Assembly: GCA_035772405.1 (NCBI GenBank)
Contig: JAYKKM010000137.1
Location: 310,001-374,000, forward strand
Direction: 5' to 3'
DNA from: Chrysogorgia sp. JL179-B06
Taxonomy: Eukaryota > Cnidaria > Anthozoa > Scleralcyonacea > Chrysogorgiidae
DNA length: 64,000 nt
Each line of letters opens with the position of its first letter. The stretch's first letter is position 1. This document shows, piece by piece, positions 21,095 to 32,257 of the stretch. Both the position numbers and the translations under genes were made by a program. The notes below the pieces were generated by a model. That model was given only the letters and a program-made list of their open reading frames with translations. It made no database searches and was not told where the DNA came from.

Positions 21095-21561
21095 TTAAAG
21101 TGCCTATGAAATGAAAATTAAGTTTGTCTTATTTAAATGAACTCCTAAAATGATGAGGAATGGTAATTTAGAGCGCTTTCATATCTGACGACGTTCTTGA
21201 GATATTTAGACTTGTGTGATACGCAAATGAAGTAGCCTATGACGTTAAGATGTTTCTACATCTTTAGAAAATTAAGAAATTACAAATAATACATTAATTT
21301 GGGATCGCCATTCCGATGTCATGATGTTAGGTGTCACGAAGTGTCGTACTGTGCAAAGTTTCAAGTGATTCTTGATTTTCTAAAAATGGAGAAACATCTG
21401 ACATACATGTAATAGGTTATCTCATTTGTATATACAAAAGTATAAATATCTCCAGAACTACGCGAGATGTGAAAGAACTCTAAAATTACCATTCCTAATT
21501 ATTTTCTGAGTTCATTTAAATAAGACAAACTTAATTTTCATTTCATGCATAGGTACTTTAA
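21095..21561. mobile_element. TTAA-flanked MITE, 467 bp
   Basis: TTAAAGTGCCTATGAAATGA on the left and the near-complement ...TTTCATGCATAGGTACTTTAA on the right. Inverted arms include aagtttgtcttatttaaatg / catttaaataagacaaactt. Same general family as 28911-29670 and 51340-51472. It lies 223 bp before the exon at 21785. Confidence 0.85.
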
Positions 21562-21784
21562 TGCTCTATATAGAATTGTACAGTGCATCTTCAACTAGTT
21601 TGTGTTCTAGAGTAGAAAAGTAAGATAATTTGGCACTATGTCTTAATCAGAATTTTATCAGTGTATTGATTAAACATTTTTGCATGACAGCAAAACATGT
21701 CTGACTCGCATCTGTTGCACAGGCAAGATTTCTGGATAAATTATTTGGATTTACATTATTGTATTTATTTCATCTCTTTGTTAG

Positions 21785-21856
21785 GTTGACTTGTGTATCG
21801 AGTGTATTGATTGGGCAAAGCAAGAGAAACGTGTCTTCTTGCGGCAAGCTTTGGAG
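21785..21856 (+). CDS. PSMD11: PSMD11 exon (about residues 107-130)
   Basis: 72 nt (24 codons) between ttgttag and gtatac, phase 0 on both sides. It reads [20 protein letters not shown], then QALE. The L-IECI-WAK-EKR-FLRQALE string is nearly invariant in Rpn6 proteins. The exon lies just downstream of the TTAA-type MITE at 21095-21561. Confidence 0.95.
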
Positions 21857-23215
21857 GTATACAAACTGTTTTTATTATTGTGTTATTTTTATAACTATTA
21901 TATTTTATACTTATTATATTTTGATAACCCACTGACCAGAAACAGAATACTTTTTTTTTTCCTAAAGCTCCTAAACGATGGGTGACGAGTTAGTGACTTT
22001 TCAACTCCTATTTTTACGTACCAAATATTTGACCATTTTGATCTTTAGTCGAGTGTTTCATATATTCTCGAGTGAACGGAATTTCTCCACATGGATTTTA
22101 ATGTAATCGTTCTACTGCACATGCGCGATCTTGAATTATATTCTGAATTCTGATCTTGAGAACAACAAACATGGTGGAACGTGAAGTGGCAAATAAATTC
22201 CTGCTCGAAACATGGACTTTGTGGACTTATTAAATATGGCCGAGGCGAAAGGATGGATTATCGTGGCATACACTGCATATTTAACAAATTATATTAGATT
22301 ATAGAATACCCGTCCACTTTCACGACTTCCACTTGTTGATCAGCCTTAAGCATTTTGACAAATTGCCCAAAATTCGTCAAATAGAATTGCTCGTTTTTTT
22401 AAGTCATTCGTCCAGCTTGAACTGGATAATAGGGGTTTACCAGTGACTTTAGTAAGGCCATTAAAAATTATTCTGGTTTATTATCAGCGGCCGCATCAAA
22501 TTTTCGTGCCACATGGTCCCATGCTTAATGTCAACCGAACATCAGATCACAAACATGCAGTAAGAACATGCTTCGCACGCTGGGCAAAGCGGCAAAGTCA
22601 AACATTGAGAATAAATTTAAAATGTTTATACATAAAGAAATAAGAGAAAGCAAATTCCAAAATATATTGCCATCTTTCAAATCAACATTTGTGTTAGTTA
22701 TAAAGACGAAAAGAACAGTGAATTGGTAATATTTCGATTTCATTGCAAAATTGCAATAGATTTCATTGTAAAACCAAGTGTTTTTGCAATAAAATCGTAA
22801 TAATAATTTTAACTGATTTTAATGTTTTGAGCTCTCGCTGTTTATACTTAGATGTACCCGCTTGTTATGCCATTACATTCCACGTTTAATTTCCGTGACT
22901 AGTGAATACATACGCCAATAATTTACATAAACAAATCCAAGATGGCCGCCTAGTTTTGTCCCAGTCCCCAGGGCCATTTCTGCTGGCTGGGGGGGACAAA
23001 AGAGGTTTCCGTAAGGAGCGGGTGACGGATATATGTGTGGACGGAAACGGAATCGAGAAAAAATTGAAGGAAACCTAGTCTTAAATGTTTTAAATTTTGT
23101 AAAAAAAATGCTCTCCTTTTTTGGGCCTCCAAGCCGTCCGCTCAGTCCGCGCCCCTGAAAGTGACACTGACAAAAGAAAACAAGAGTCATAGTTTCAATT
23201 GATAATACAATACTG
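21857..23215. other. intron sequence without clear features
   Basis: AT-rich. The stretch 22480-22740 has vague LINE-like residues (NKFKMFIHKEIRESKFQNIL) but no motif I trust. 22930-23160 is GC-richer (ccagtccccagggccatttc) and repeat-like. No gene can be supported. Confidence 0.35.
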
Positions 23216-23292
23216 AATATAGAGAAGTGAATTGAGTTACATTTTTATTAAAAAGTGAATTGAGTTACATTTTCATTAAAAAGTGAATTGAG
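23216..23292. repeat. 33-bp tandem repeat, about 2.3 copies
   Basis: aagtgaattgagttacattt plus t(t/c)attaaa is present twice in full and once in part. Confidence 0.85.
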
Positions 23293-23549
23293 TTGCCTCA
23301 TTCGATACACGAGTACGAAGTATGTGTAACATAACGAAACAGAATGAACCATTATTATGGTAACGAAACGTGAACAATAGTCAATACCTCAAGTTAGTTT
23401 GAGCAGTAAAATTAGCAGTAAAATGCTATCCAAATATGGTCATATGAGGAGTCGCACAACGTAATTTTAATTGAATCAATTAATTATTTGAAATATGCAG
23501 AGTTCAAGCGTTGCTTTTCTAACTACAGTAAGCATTTATTTATTAAACA

Positions 23550-23738
23550 TCAATTGTTGATTACTGCATCCCATTTATGAGCAAGGGATCTAAAATCTGA
23601 CCATGGCATTTCAAAATTTGCACTATCCTTGGGATCTAGTTTTGTTTTGCATAAATATTCTTTTGTTTGAACGATGTCCCCATCCTGGGTTGTCGTTGTA
23701 GATCTTAAGGTCCCTAATAAGCAGTCTACTCCAACCAA
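23550..23738 (-). other. short open frame of unknown origin
   Basis: Encodes 62 residues including TTTQDGDIVQTKEYLCKTKL and DPKDSANFEMPWSDF. It reads like protein but I do not recognise it and it has no splice or start support. It could be a transposon remnant. Confidence 0.2.
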
Positions 23739-24280
23739 GGCCGTACTCAGAAAATTTTACAGCAGGGGTGTAAGTTCAACCGACTGACACACGAGCTTGT
23801 ACCGACTACCTCCTATTGATCGAAGCTTGTCACGTTGTCTCTCTGGGTGCCTACTAAGATGACCCTGTGGTCAGCTGGTGAAATGGTTAATTATTCCTAC
23901 GTTAATAACGCACTCTCAATACGAAATGAAAACATGATGACATTTCAATAAATTTATGTCTATGGTGTTCTCTTGTTGATTACATTTACATATAAATAAA
24001 ACATTTAACATCGACATTAGATTTGTGAGTCTTAAATTTGGTAGTTTGAAATTAATTTAAACTGATAAGTGCTAAAAGTTAATGATTCTACTTGTCCGTG
24101 TTAAATCGAACACGTCTAAAATATAACTTCTGCCGACTGAAACTCGTAAAACGATTTTTGGGGGTGTCGCACTCCCCTACGTATCTCCGGGCCTGACTCC
24201 AACTTCGACTTGGCGCCATTGTTTGGTGGGCAAGTGCGCATTTAAGAAATATTTATTCACAAATTATTGTGTGTTTTTAG

Positions 24281-24338
24281 GCAAGGCTTGTTGGTTTATA
24301 CTATAGTGTAAGGGAATTTCCAAAAGCATTGACACTAG
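24281..24338 (+). CDS. PSMD11: PSMD11 exon (about residues 131-150)
   Basis: 58 nt, acceptor gtgtttttag, donor gtaagt, starting in phase 0 and ending in phase 1. It reads ARLVGLYYSVREFPKALTL, one helical repeat of the Rpn6 solenoid. The last G begins the Gly codon completed in the next exon. Confidence 0.93.
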
Positions 24339-24426
24339 GTAAGTATTTTCATGATTTTTTCCCTCGGTTTTCATGCTCTTTACAGAACCGAATACATTTT
24401 TCTTTAGATGAAGAGAGGATTTATTA

Positions 24427-24990
24427 ATGGTCAAATATATGTATGTGAAAATTTGACTGCCCCAACCGGGAATCGAACCTGAGGTCTCCGAATCAACGCA
24501 TCGGCGCTCTAACCACTGAGCTATTGAGACGCGGTCAGATCAGTCAAACATCATATACATATTTATACATCGAGAGGAAGTCCTGCGAGAGACTTCGCTC
24601 TACTTCGTCGAAGATGAGATATCTTCCTGTAGAGATTTGAGAGTCGTGGCGATGTATAAATATGTATATGATGTTTGACTGTTCTGACCATGTCTCAATA
24701 GCTCAGTGGTTAAGCCTGGTTTCCATTTGGTCGCCACGATCGCAACGGTGTCACATGGTTGATGTAATAGAGTGTCTATCTATCTCTTCAATCAATAAAG
24801 ACTGCTCTGCATACAGCAGACAAAAGACAAGATAGATCGACACACTATTACATCGACCACTATGACACCGTTGTGATCCTGGCGACCAAATGGAAACCAG
24901 GCTTTAGAGCGCCGATGCGTTGATTCGGAGACCTTGGGTTCGGTTCCCGGTTGGGGCAGTCAAATTTTTATATACATATATTTAACCTAA
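24427..24990. mobile_element. inverted-repeat element with a tRNA-like sequence in each arm
   Basis: Left arm 24430-24577 is the near-complement of right arm 24650-24985 (minus a 194-bp insertion). Each arm carries a tRNA-like cloverleaf sequence: A box TAGCTCAGTGGTTAGAG, B box GGTTCGATTCC (right arm: GGTTCGGTTCC) and an acceptor pair GTCTCAA/TTGGGGC. The left one is on the minus strand and the right one on the plus strand. The ends are AT-rich (aaatatatgtat / atacatatattt). Confidence 0.8.
24713..24903. mobile_element. TTA-flanked MITE, 191 bp, inside the tRNA-like arm
   Basis: Terminal repeats AGCCTGGTTTCCATTTGGTC / complementary end, flanked by TTA (24710-24712 and 24904-24906). The left tRNA-like arm shows the uninterrupted order gtggTTAgagcg, so the insertion point and 3-bp duplication are directly visible. 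TTA duplication points to the PIF/Harbinger group. Confidence 0.9.
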
Positions 24991-25171
24991 TGCATGTGTC
25001 ACTGTGATTTCAGTTTAATTTTACGAAGTGGCTTCATGGCAGGATATAACAACAGTATATATAACTTATAAGCGTTTGTTACCAATCTCGCGATTTACTG
25101 TTGCGTTTGCTAAAAATGAATTAACCTTTTTTTTTTTTTTGTTCAGGGTTAGTATTCAGGGCCGAACATAG

Positions 25172-25172
<1 letters not shown>

Positions 25173-25204
<32 letters not shown>
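25173..25204 (+). repeat. 32-base G run
   Basis: An uninterrupted homopolymer next to gcagcaggggcaactgcccc. It could form G-quadruplexes; its exact length may be unreliable in the assembly. The poly-Pro and poly-Gly reading frames across it are artefacts. Confidence 0.9.
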
Positions 25205-25207
<3 letters not shown>

Positions 25208-26081
25208 CAGGGGCAACTGCCCCCCCAGAAAAAAACAAGATATGTTTTTTTATAAGGTTGATTATCAATTTATTATAGGTATTCAGACAATTATTTAATT
25301 TGAGTGCTGAAATGCGATGTAAACATAAATAATTCATCTTGAAAATTTCAAATTTAAATGCATATTTTGGTTTCAACTTATGCTTAATATGCAGCCATTT
25401 TGATTCCGTCAAGAGCGAACCGGCGACCGTGCGGTATAAATAACCGCGTCTGCATGGTTGTTTTGATATTAAACTTACAAGACGTACTCTTTACTAGATA
25501 AGTAATAGGAGTAGAGAACATACCAGACACATGGCGTTCTGTCTATTTCGTTAACAATGGGCTTGCTTATCTTTAAAAAAGTCTAAATATTACCAGACCT
25601 AAAGGATTAAGGTCTCTAAATATTACCAGACAGATAAATTTTTTCAGAATGTTCCTCGCAAAAATAACCGGAAATGCTCTTCTGGAGCTTTCAAAATTTT
25701 CTGGGCGGCATGCCCCCAGACCCCCCTAGAGAGGTCCCCGGCGAACACAAACTTCACAGAATTTGTCTTACTGCCCCCCTGCCAAAATAATCCTGCGTAC
25801 GGCTATGTTAGTATTTGGATTAGGTTTACGGTTAATATATTATCCCGGTTTGCTCAAGCAGGTCCCGGCTATACTGGACAATTTTCGACATATAAATTTT
25901 CCATCCCACCTAACTGGCATGATATCACGAATACCGTTTCTAGTGTGTTTGTTCTGTTTATTCGATACAATTGACTTGAATGAGTGATACTGATAGGACA
26001 GCAGTTGTTAATATTATACCATTAGCAAGCTACAGTTAGGCGTGAAGATTTGAACGTGGATGTTTAATACAGTTTTCACAA
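25205..26081. other. intron sequence, no gene
   Basis: The flank of the G run has repeat-like GC-rich pieces (gcccccagacccccctagag at 25711-25730) and short tandem tctaaatattaccagac. Nothing codes convincingly. Confidence 0.4.
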
Positions 26082-26083
26082 TA

Positions 26084-27288
26084 CCATAGAATCTCGAAAA
26101 TAACCGCCACCCGAAAGTAGCCACCCCCTCGAAAGTAGCCGCTTTTTTAAACACTACGAAAACCCGAAAGTAGTCGCCCCTCTTAAAGAGTGAGTGTCAG
26201 GGTAGTGCTTTGCGCGCTTGTGTTTTTGTTTTCATACGAATTGATTGCAGTGCATCGCATCGTTAGAACTATAATTTGCATGTGAACTCTATATTTATTT
26301 GGAAATGTTGAAATTGGAGTCCGATCCTGACTTCGGGGCGTTATGAAGTTAATGTTCATTCAAGACGATTTGAACAGTTGCGGTTCGCTTGTTTGTGAAC
26401 CACTGCGGGCCGCGCGCAACGCCGTTTCTGACGAACAAGCTGGCTCGGATGGCTTTAGTTCCTGAATCTTTGCAAATTCAAATGAACAAAACATCAGAAG
26501 AAACAAAATATATTTCTTTACTAGTCACTCATCAAACACTTCCATTCGCAAACTTATTCGCGCTGTTTCAGCAGCATAACCCGGCCTTCCACGCTTCGGA
26601 AGCGAAGCGCTCGTAGCAGCTTCTATGTATCGAAAAGATTACTATAGTAAATGATCAATTTTACGAACAATATCACGATAATTGATCACTCAGATATATT
26701 TACTTCTTAGAAAACTTGAAAATGGATAATTTATAAGAAGGATTGATCAAATATCGACGGATTCGTTTGTGAACTGAAATAGGCGTCCCATAAAATGGCC
26801 GCCAAGAAGAAACGCGCGCAAAGTACTACCCTGATACACACTCTTTAAAGTAGCCGCCTCCCCGAAAGTAGCCGCTTCCGATATCTATAACTATTGTATA
26901 AATAACTCAGTAACAATTTATTTTGAATGGCTTGGATTAAAACCTGTATATAACAGTAATATCAAAGATTCAGGAATTTCAGACAGTAGTTATAAGTTTG
27001 TCTTTGTCATCGTTCAGACGTCCTCTTCATTTCGGTATCTGAATATTCAGTATCGAGTACGGTAAATTATTAGCATTAGATAATAAGTAACAACTCTTAT
27101 GTAATTTAATCAAAATAAAACAAAACTTTGAAACGTTGTGCAAAATGTACAGTAGTGGTTAAAACTTGGCCGATGCTAAAAATAACAACCCGAAAGTAAG
27201 TGCCCTCCGAAAGTAACCGCCCATCCGAAAGTAGCCGCCCATCCGAAAGTAGCCGCCCTTAGAGGTCACTAATTTCGAGACTCTACGG
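26084..27288. mobile_element. TA-flanked element with CGAAAGTAGCCGCC arrays
   Basis: Ends TA-CCATAGAATCTCGAAAATA and TATTTCGAGACTCTACGG-like complement (27270-27290) are inverted with TA at both borders. Units like CCGAAAGTAGCCGCC are repeated at 26110-26180, 26860-26880 and 27185-27260. An inner inverted pair (cagggtagtgctttgcgcgc / gcgcgcaaagtactaccctg) is present at about 26200 and 26815. No transposase. Confidence 0.75.
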
Positions 27289-27732
27289 TATTTGCGAGGC
27301 GCATCAAACACCTGTCAAAATTTGAAACGTAAACAAATGCATTAAAATCTTTTTGCCTAACTCAAGCTTGGCAGTAATAAGCCATATGCTAATGCTGTGG
27401 TTTGTAGCTTTGTTTTATGCAGTTGCTTCCTCCATGTTGAGTAATTTGTCAAGTCTCCTTGCAATAGCGGAGCACGTTAATGCTATTTATAGAACCAATA
27501 CTCAGACAAACAAACCGAAATTGACTCTCAAGCGATTCCTAAAGACTCTTTTTCTATTGTTACATACTGACGTCACTACCGCGCTTCGCTATATATTATC
27601 CCGTTTGGAAGCATTCTCACATAAACTCGGCATATTGTAAACATTGGACTGGACTTTGAGTTGTTATACAGTACAATTTTAAAATTTTCTTCATATTTTA
27701 CGTTTGAAAAAGCCTGATGAACGTCACCATTA

Positions 27733-28160
27733 AGGTTGGGACACACGAGGCGACAAATCGCGGGGGCGTGTCGCGGGGACATTTCCCTTGTTGAGGACAC
27801 ACGAAGCGACAAATCGCAGGGGCATGTCGCGGAGACATTTCCCTTGTTGAGGACACACGAGGGGACATGTCAGAAAAGGAAAGGGAAAATAAAATAACGT
27901 TATGTGATTGGTTTATTTTAATTTTGTCCCGGGGACTAGTTGCACGAGCTGTTCATATGATGGGACAAGTCACGGGGACATACTTTTGTCACCGCGACAT
28001 GTCGCACGAATTCAAATCATTTTGAATACATGCAACATGTTTCGGGGACAAAATGTTGTCCCCGCGACAAAGTTTTGCCTAGTACACACGACGGGATTTG
28101 TCCCTGCAACATGTCCCCGCGACATGTCCCCGGGATTTGTCGCCTCGTGTGTCCTAACCT
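27733..28160. mobile_element. TTA-flanked MITE, 428 bp
   Basis: TTA + AGGTTGGGACACACGAGGCG at the left and CGCCTCGTGTGTCCTAACCT + TTA at the right. Internal repeats of gacacacgag-gcgacaaatcg and gtccccgcgacatgt. The duplicated TTA suggests Harbinger mobilisation. Small reading frames inside are spurious. Confidence 0.9.
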
Positions 28161-28361
28161 TTAGTGCTTGCCGTTACGTGATAATAAAATCATAGGTTCA
28201 CCCATGATGCGCCACCAAGCACGGTCTACGTGCCATTGATCATCAATCCATGATACCGGGTTATTCTCATTGCTAGTCAGTTTCTTTTTTACCTTGTGTG
28301 AATCATATCTTCCCAATCCTAGTCCGAATCTATGACAATTGGATTTCGAATAAATGAATTA

Positions 28362-28660
28362 GCCATTATGGATTGTTTAATAAACGAGCAGCAGTGTTTT
28401 ATCAGATATAAAACACGAGGGCGTAGCCCGAGTGTTTTAGATCTGATAAAATACGTGCTGCGAGTTTATTAAACGGCTTCAAACACGACCCATTTGATAA
28501 GTTCATTGGCGTAGTAATTTTGAAAATCGATGTTGTCTAAGCCGAGAAAATCAAAGATAAAGTTTATGTAAATCAGGACGAATCTTTATCACATTTAAAG
28601 ACACGATACGGTAGTGATTTTCTTTTGTCTTTTCCTCATGAATTATTAATGAGTGTTTGA
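28362..28660. mobile_element. hairpin-rich MITE (GGGCGTAGCCC family)
   Basis: gtttaataaacgagcagcag / gcagcagtg-type arms pair with gtgctgcgagtttattaaac. The core aaacacgagggcgtagcccg agtgttt is palindromic. Ends near tcatgaattattaatgagtg, which also ends the insertion at 39345-39680 and occurs near 10100. Confidence 0.65.
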
Positions 28661-28674
28661 AGGATTGATGATCC

Positions 28675-28895
28675 ATGGCATGAGGTGGAGTGTGTGACCT
28701 TGTGGGGATGGCTAAGGGATGACCCAAAAGAACCTCTCTGTTTTTGTCTGGTCTTTATTTTTTGTTAGGTTAGGGTTAGCTACGGTTAGGGTTAGGATTA
28801 GATAGTTCTAGAAAATGTGAAGATCCTTTTGAGTTGTCCCTTTTAGCCTTCACCAACCTTGTGTCACCACATGGGGCATGGTTTTCTCGCCCATG
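28675..28895. repeat. small inverted-repeat element containing TTAGGG-like runs
   Basis: catggcatgaggtggagtgt at the left and a complementary caccacatggggcatggt at the right. In between lies gttaggttagggttagctac, a degenerate telomere-like run. Confidence 0.5.
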
Positions 28896-28910
28896 ATTTC
28901 ATTATCACGT

Positions 28911-29670
28911 AATTACGTTTACTTATTTGAAAGAACTCTTCAAATAACGAAGAATATCAATTTACAGGTTTTCCATCTTTCATTTAGTTCTTGAAATATT
29001 TAGACTTATGTCATGTGATATTCAAATGAGATGACCTATGACGTCACATTGTTTGCACAACATTTTAACATTTTGGAAAATCGTGTATATTTTTAGATTA
29101 TTAAACGAAATCACTTGAAACTTTGAATGTGCATACAGACCACTAAACTGGAGAAAATCGTTCTAATTTTATGGTCGCCATGGTAAATGATTAGATTCCG
29201 GTCCTCATGATTTCCAAAACAAAATTATTTGTTTTCTTTTCGCTGGAAAACATTTTCGAATTGGTACTGGTTGAGTAGATTTGTACTAACTTAAATAATT
29301 TGAAACGGTGCAAAGCCTACTATGTCAGAAATCGATTTTCTTCAAAGAGAGGTAGAGGTCTGGGAACTATATTATTACTATTGTAACATTAAAACTTAAA
29401 CGATATTATTTGGTTTAGTGGTCTGTATCGACATGCAAAGTTTCAAGTGATTTCATTCAATACTCTCAAAGATATACACGATTTTCCAAAATGTTAAAAT
29501 GTTGTGCAAACAATGTGACGTCATAGGTCATCTCATTTGAACATCACATAAGTCTAAATATCTCAAGAACTAAATGAAATATGGAAAAGCTGTAAATTGA
29601 TATTCATCGTTATTTGAAGAGTTCTTTCAAATAAGATAAACTTAATTTTCGTGTCATATACACTTCAAGC
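28911..29670. mobile_element. MITE with long arms, about 760 bp
   Basis: tttgaaagaactcttcaaat at the left and atttgaagagttctttcaaa at the right are complementary. So are cctatgacgtcacattgttt / caaacaatgtgacgtcatag and atgtgcatacagaccactaa / tagtggtctgtatcgacatg. The outer TTAA borders are decayed. Same broad family as 21095-21561. Confidence 0.8.
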
Positions 29671-30005
29671 TTTTTCAAAAGTAAAAATATGAAGAGAATT
29701 TAAAAAATGCATTGTCCAGTCCAATGTTTCCAATATGCCTATAAAGTTGGGATGAATAACGTCTTTATCGTCCCACCTCCCATGTAGACAGCCCCTAAGG
29801 GCCTGTTTATATGGCTCAAGTCTGCCCGCAGGGGTTATTTATCATTTGATGAATTCTGATTTGAAAACAAGTTATATATTTTTGTTACTGTTGTTATGTC
29901 AGATTCGTGTTTTGAACGTATGATGTTGGTCTGTTGGGTTTGACATATTTTATTGCACAAATAGATTCATTGGGTTTTGTTCATGCTTTGTTTGTTTGTT
30001 TATAG
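29671..30005. other. intron sequence, no gene
   Basis: AT-rich with a GC-richer patch (cccctaagggcctgtttata, 29801-29820) that looks like a repeat end. Ends in the acceptor of the next exon. Confidence 0.4.
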
Positions 30006-30117
30006 GCTCAAAGTTATTGAAAGAGTTAAAGAAGCTTGATGACAAGGCATTGCTTGTTGAAGTACAGTTGTTGGAAAGCAAAACCTATCATTCTCTAAAA
30101 AACGTACCGAAAGCAAG
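30006..30117 (+). CDS. PSMD11: PSMD11 exon (about residues 150-187)
   Basis: 112 nt, acceptor ttgtttatag, donor gtatga. It completes the Gly codon and reads [20 protein letters not shown] then [16 protein letters not shown], ending with two bases of an Arg codon (phase 2). The [23 protein letters not shown] block is a hallmark of the family. A short spurious minus-strand reading frame overlaps it. Confidence 0.96.
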
Positions 30118-30944
30118 GTATGACTTTGCAATATGACAAATTTATGTATCACAAACCACATTTTCAAATCATATGCCCTATAATGTTCTGTCACCTTAAA
30201 ATATTGCCGATCGGATGTGTCATTAAAACAGACAAATTTGCGTAAAACGCCATGTGTATTGCTGCTCGTGCTCAACCCACTGGGTTGTGTGTATACCTGG
30301 AAGGCCAGCTCGTGCACTACAATGATTCAACCCAAGCCAAACATGCATGGAGCAATTTTGTATGTCATTTTCAGCTACTTTTTGTAGCTCCGTATTGTTT
30401 ATATATTTTAACCGTTATAGCAGTATTTAGTTTCCACCTAACTTTTACAATCATTTCACATATCTCTGGACAACAAGGATGTTGATTTACTCAAGAAACT
30501 CACTGATGTATATCAGAATATTATTAAAAATTCAAACGCGTTGTCAGCCGCTTGAGTCGCTAAACCAGTTGCCAAAGCCAATTATTTCTGACGTGTGGAA
30601 TAACCTCAAATCTGCTGGTTTATTGAGAACTTTCAGAGGAAGTCGAGGTGGGTGAGCAAAGGATCGTCCAAATAACATCAACGTTATCAGTTCTACGCCA
30701 ATTCGTTATCTAAAGTCAAGAAGAAACCAGCCATTAGTCAACCAGTTAAACTTACTAAATATTCAGCTTGTCAATTTACCTGTTGTTGATTCAAGTCAAG
30801 AAGAAATGCAAATTTCTCTCCTGAGATTATACTTTTTACTTTATACTGCCATCTTTATCTAATATGATCTACTGAAGATGGACGAAATTGACCACTTTAT
30901 CAACTCTAAAGATATAGACGTCGCCTTTTTTACTGAAACATGGC

Positions 30945-31283
30945 TTAAAGTGCCTATATCACTTGTGGGATCTTTACATATTTATAGTAATTGGAACATT
31001 CTAAGAAGATTTGTACTATATCTTCTCAGGCGAAAATTTCATCTTCATGGACTTTTTTGCAGTTAAAGTTACCGGATATGACATCAAAGGAGGAATTGCA
31101 AATCAGTTTTCTTTTGTTTCTTGCTTCAAAAATTCCTCCTTTGATGTCATATCCGGTAACTTTAACTGCAAAAAAGTCCATGAAGATGAAATTTTCGCCT
31201 GAGAAGATATATTACAAATCTTCTTAGAATGTTCCAATTACTATAAATATGTAAAGATCCCACAAGTGATATAGGCACTTTAA
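30945..31283. mobile_element. TTAA-flanked palindromic MITE in the LINE endonuclease
   Basis: TTAAAGTGCCTATATCACTT at the left, its perfect complement at the right, and inverted arms of about 150 bp with very few differences. The LINE frame reads ...FFTETWLK up to TTAA and resumes immediately after the second TTAA with ETVPDEAINIAGYH. So insertion duplicated TTAA exactly and the uninterrupted frame is recoverable by inspection. Confidence 0.93.
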
Positions 31284-32234
31284 AGAAACTGTTCCTGATG
31301 AGGCTATTAATATCGCTGGATACCATCACTAATGCGAGATCGAAAATTAAGAGCCCATGGTAGCGTGTGCTTATATGTTAAGAACTCCATCGCATGTCGC
31401 CCTCTTTCTGATCGTCTGAGTGAAAATCATGAAGTCTTATGGTCATGAAGTCTTATGGTCATTGTCAAATCATCTTCTACGCGATATCTCTAACATTATT
31501 GTGCTAATGCAGATAATTTATCTGTGCATGAACATATACGGACTTCATTAGAGAAAGTCGAATCTATATATCCAAACAGCACTGTGGTCCTTGCAAGTGA
31601 CTTTAATAAGCTGGAATTTAAGTTTACTGCCAGAACTCAAACCGGCTGTCAACTTCCCCATGTGAGGGGGCAACATTATTAGCTCGATTATTAGTTACTA
31701 GTGCTCCTCCATTTCGTCTGTCGGATCATTTAACAATTACGGTAAGACCTTGCATCCGGAAGAAGATGCAAAAACCTCAAACCAAGGTCATCAAAGTGAG
31801 AGAAGCTCCTTTTCAAATTATTATGTAATAAAGTAAATCGCGAAAGGAAACAATGTTGCAAAATATACTACCAGAACAAGGTACAAGACCTGCATGTTAC
31901 CAAAAAACTACTATGTGGTGCTGCTAAAGTTATAAGGCATGACCTGCATTCTATTCTCCAACCAATAAGATAAAGATAAGATAAAGATAAGATAAGCGAT
32001 AAGATAAACGAAGCCTTTGCTATAGTTATAGAAACACTAGTGGAAGTTTGGGAGTGTAATGAAAACTTACACCCTTCATCTGATGATATCTGCATGGCTA
32101 TATAGAGGATGATGAGCCAATAAATGTTACTGAGATAACAGTCATGTGAAACTTGAGGGAGATTAGCCCAACGCGTGCTGGTGGTCCAGATGACTTGCCC
32201 AATTGGGTCTTGAAGGAACTCGCCGAAATTCTCG

Positions 32235-32257
32235 CCCCCCCCCCCCCCCCCCCCCCC
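32235..32257 (+). repeat. 23-base C run
   Basis: Homopolymer within the LINE between ctcg and aattactg. Spurious Gly-rich frame on the minus strand. Confidence 0.9.

Noticed and set aside
25149..25412. Proline-rich protein frame
   Set aside because: The proline stretch is only the 32-G run read on the minus strand; the rest has no homology.
27353..28195. Small frames around the TTA-flanked MITE
   Set aside because: Overlap the MITE's inverted repeats and lack any recognised domain.
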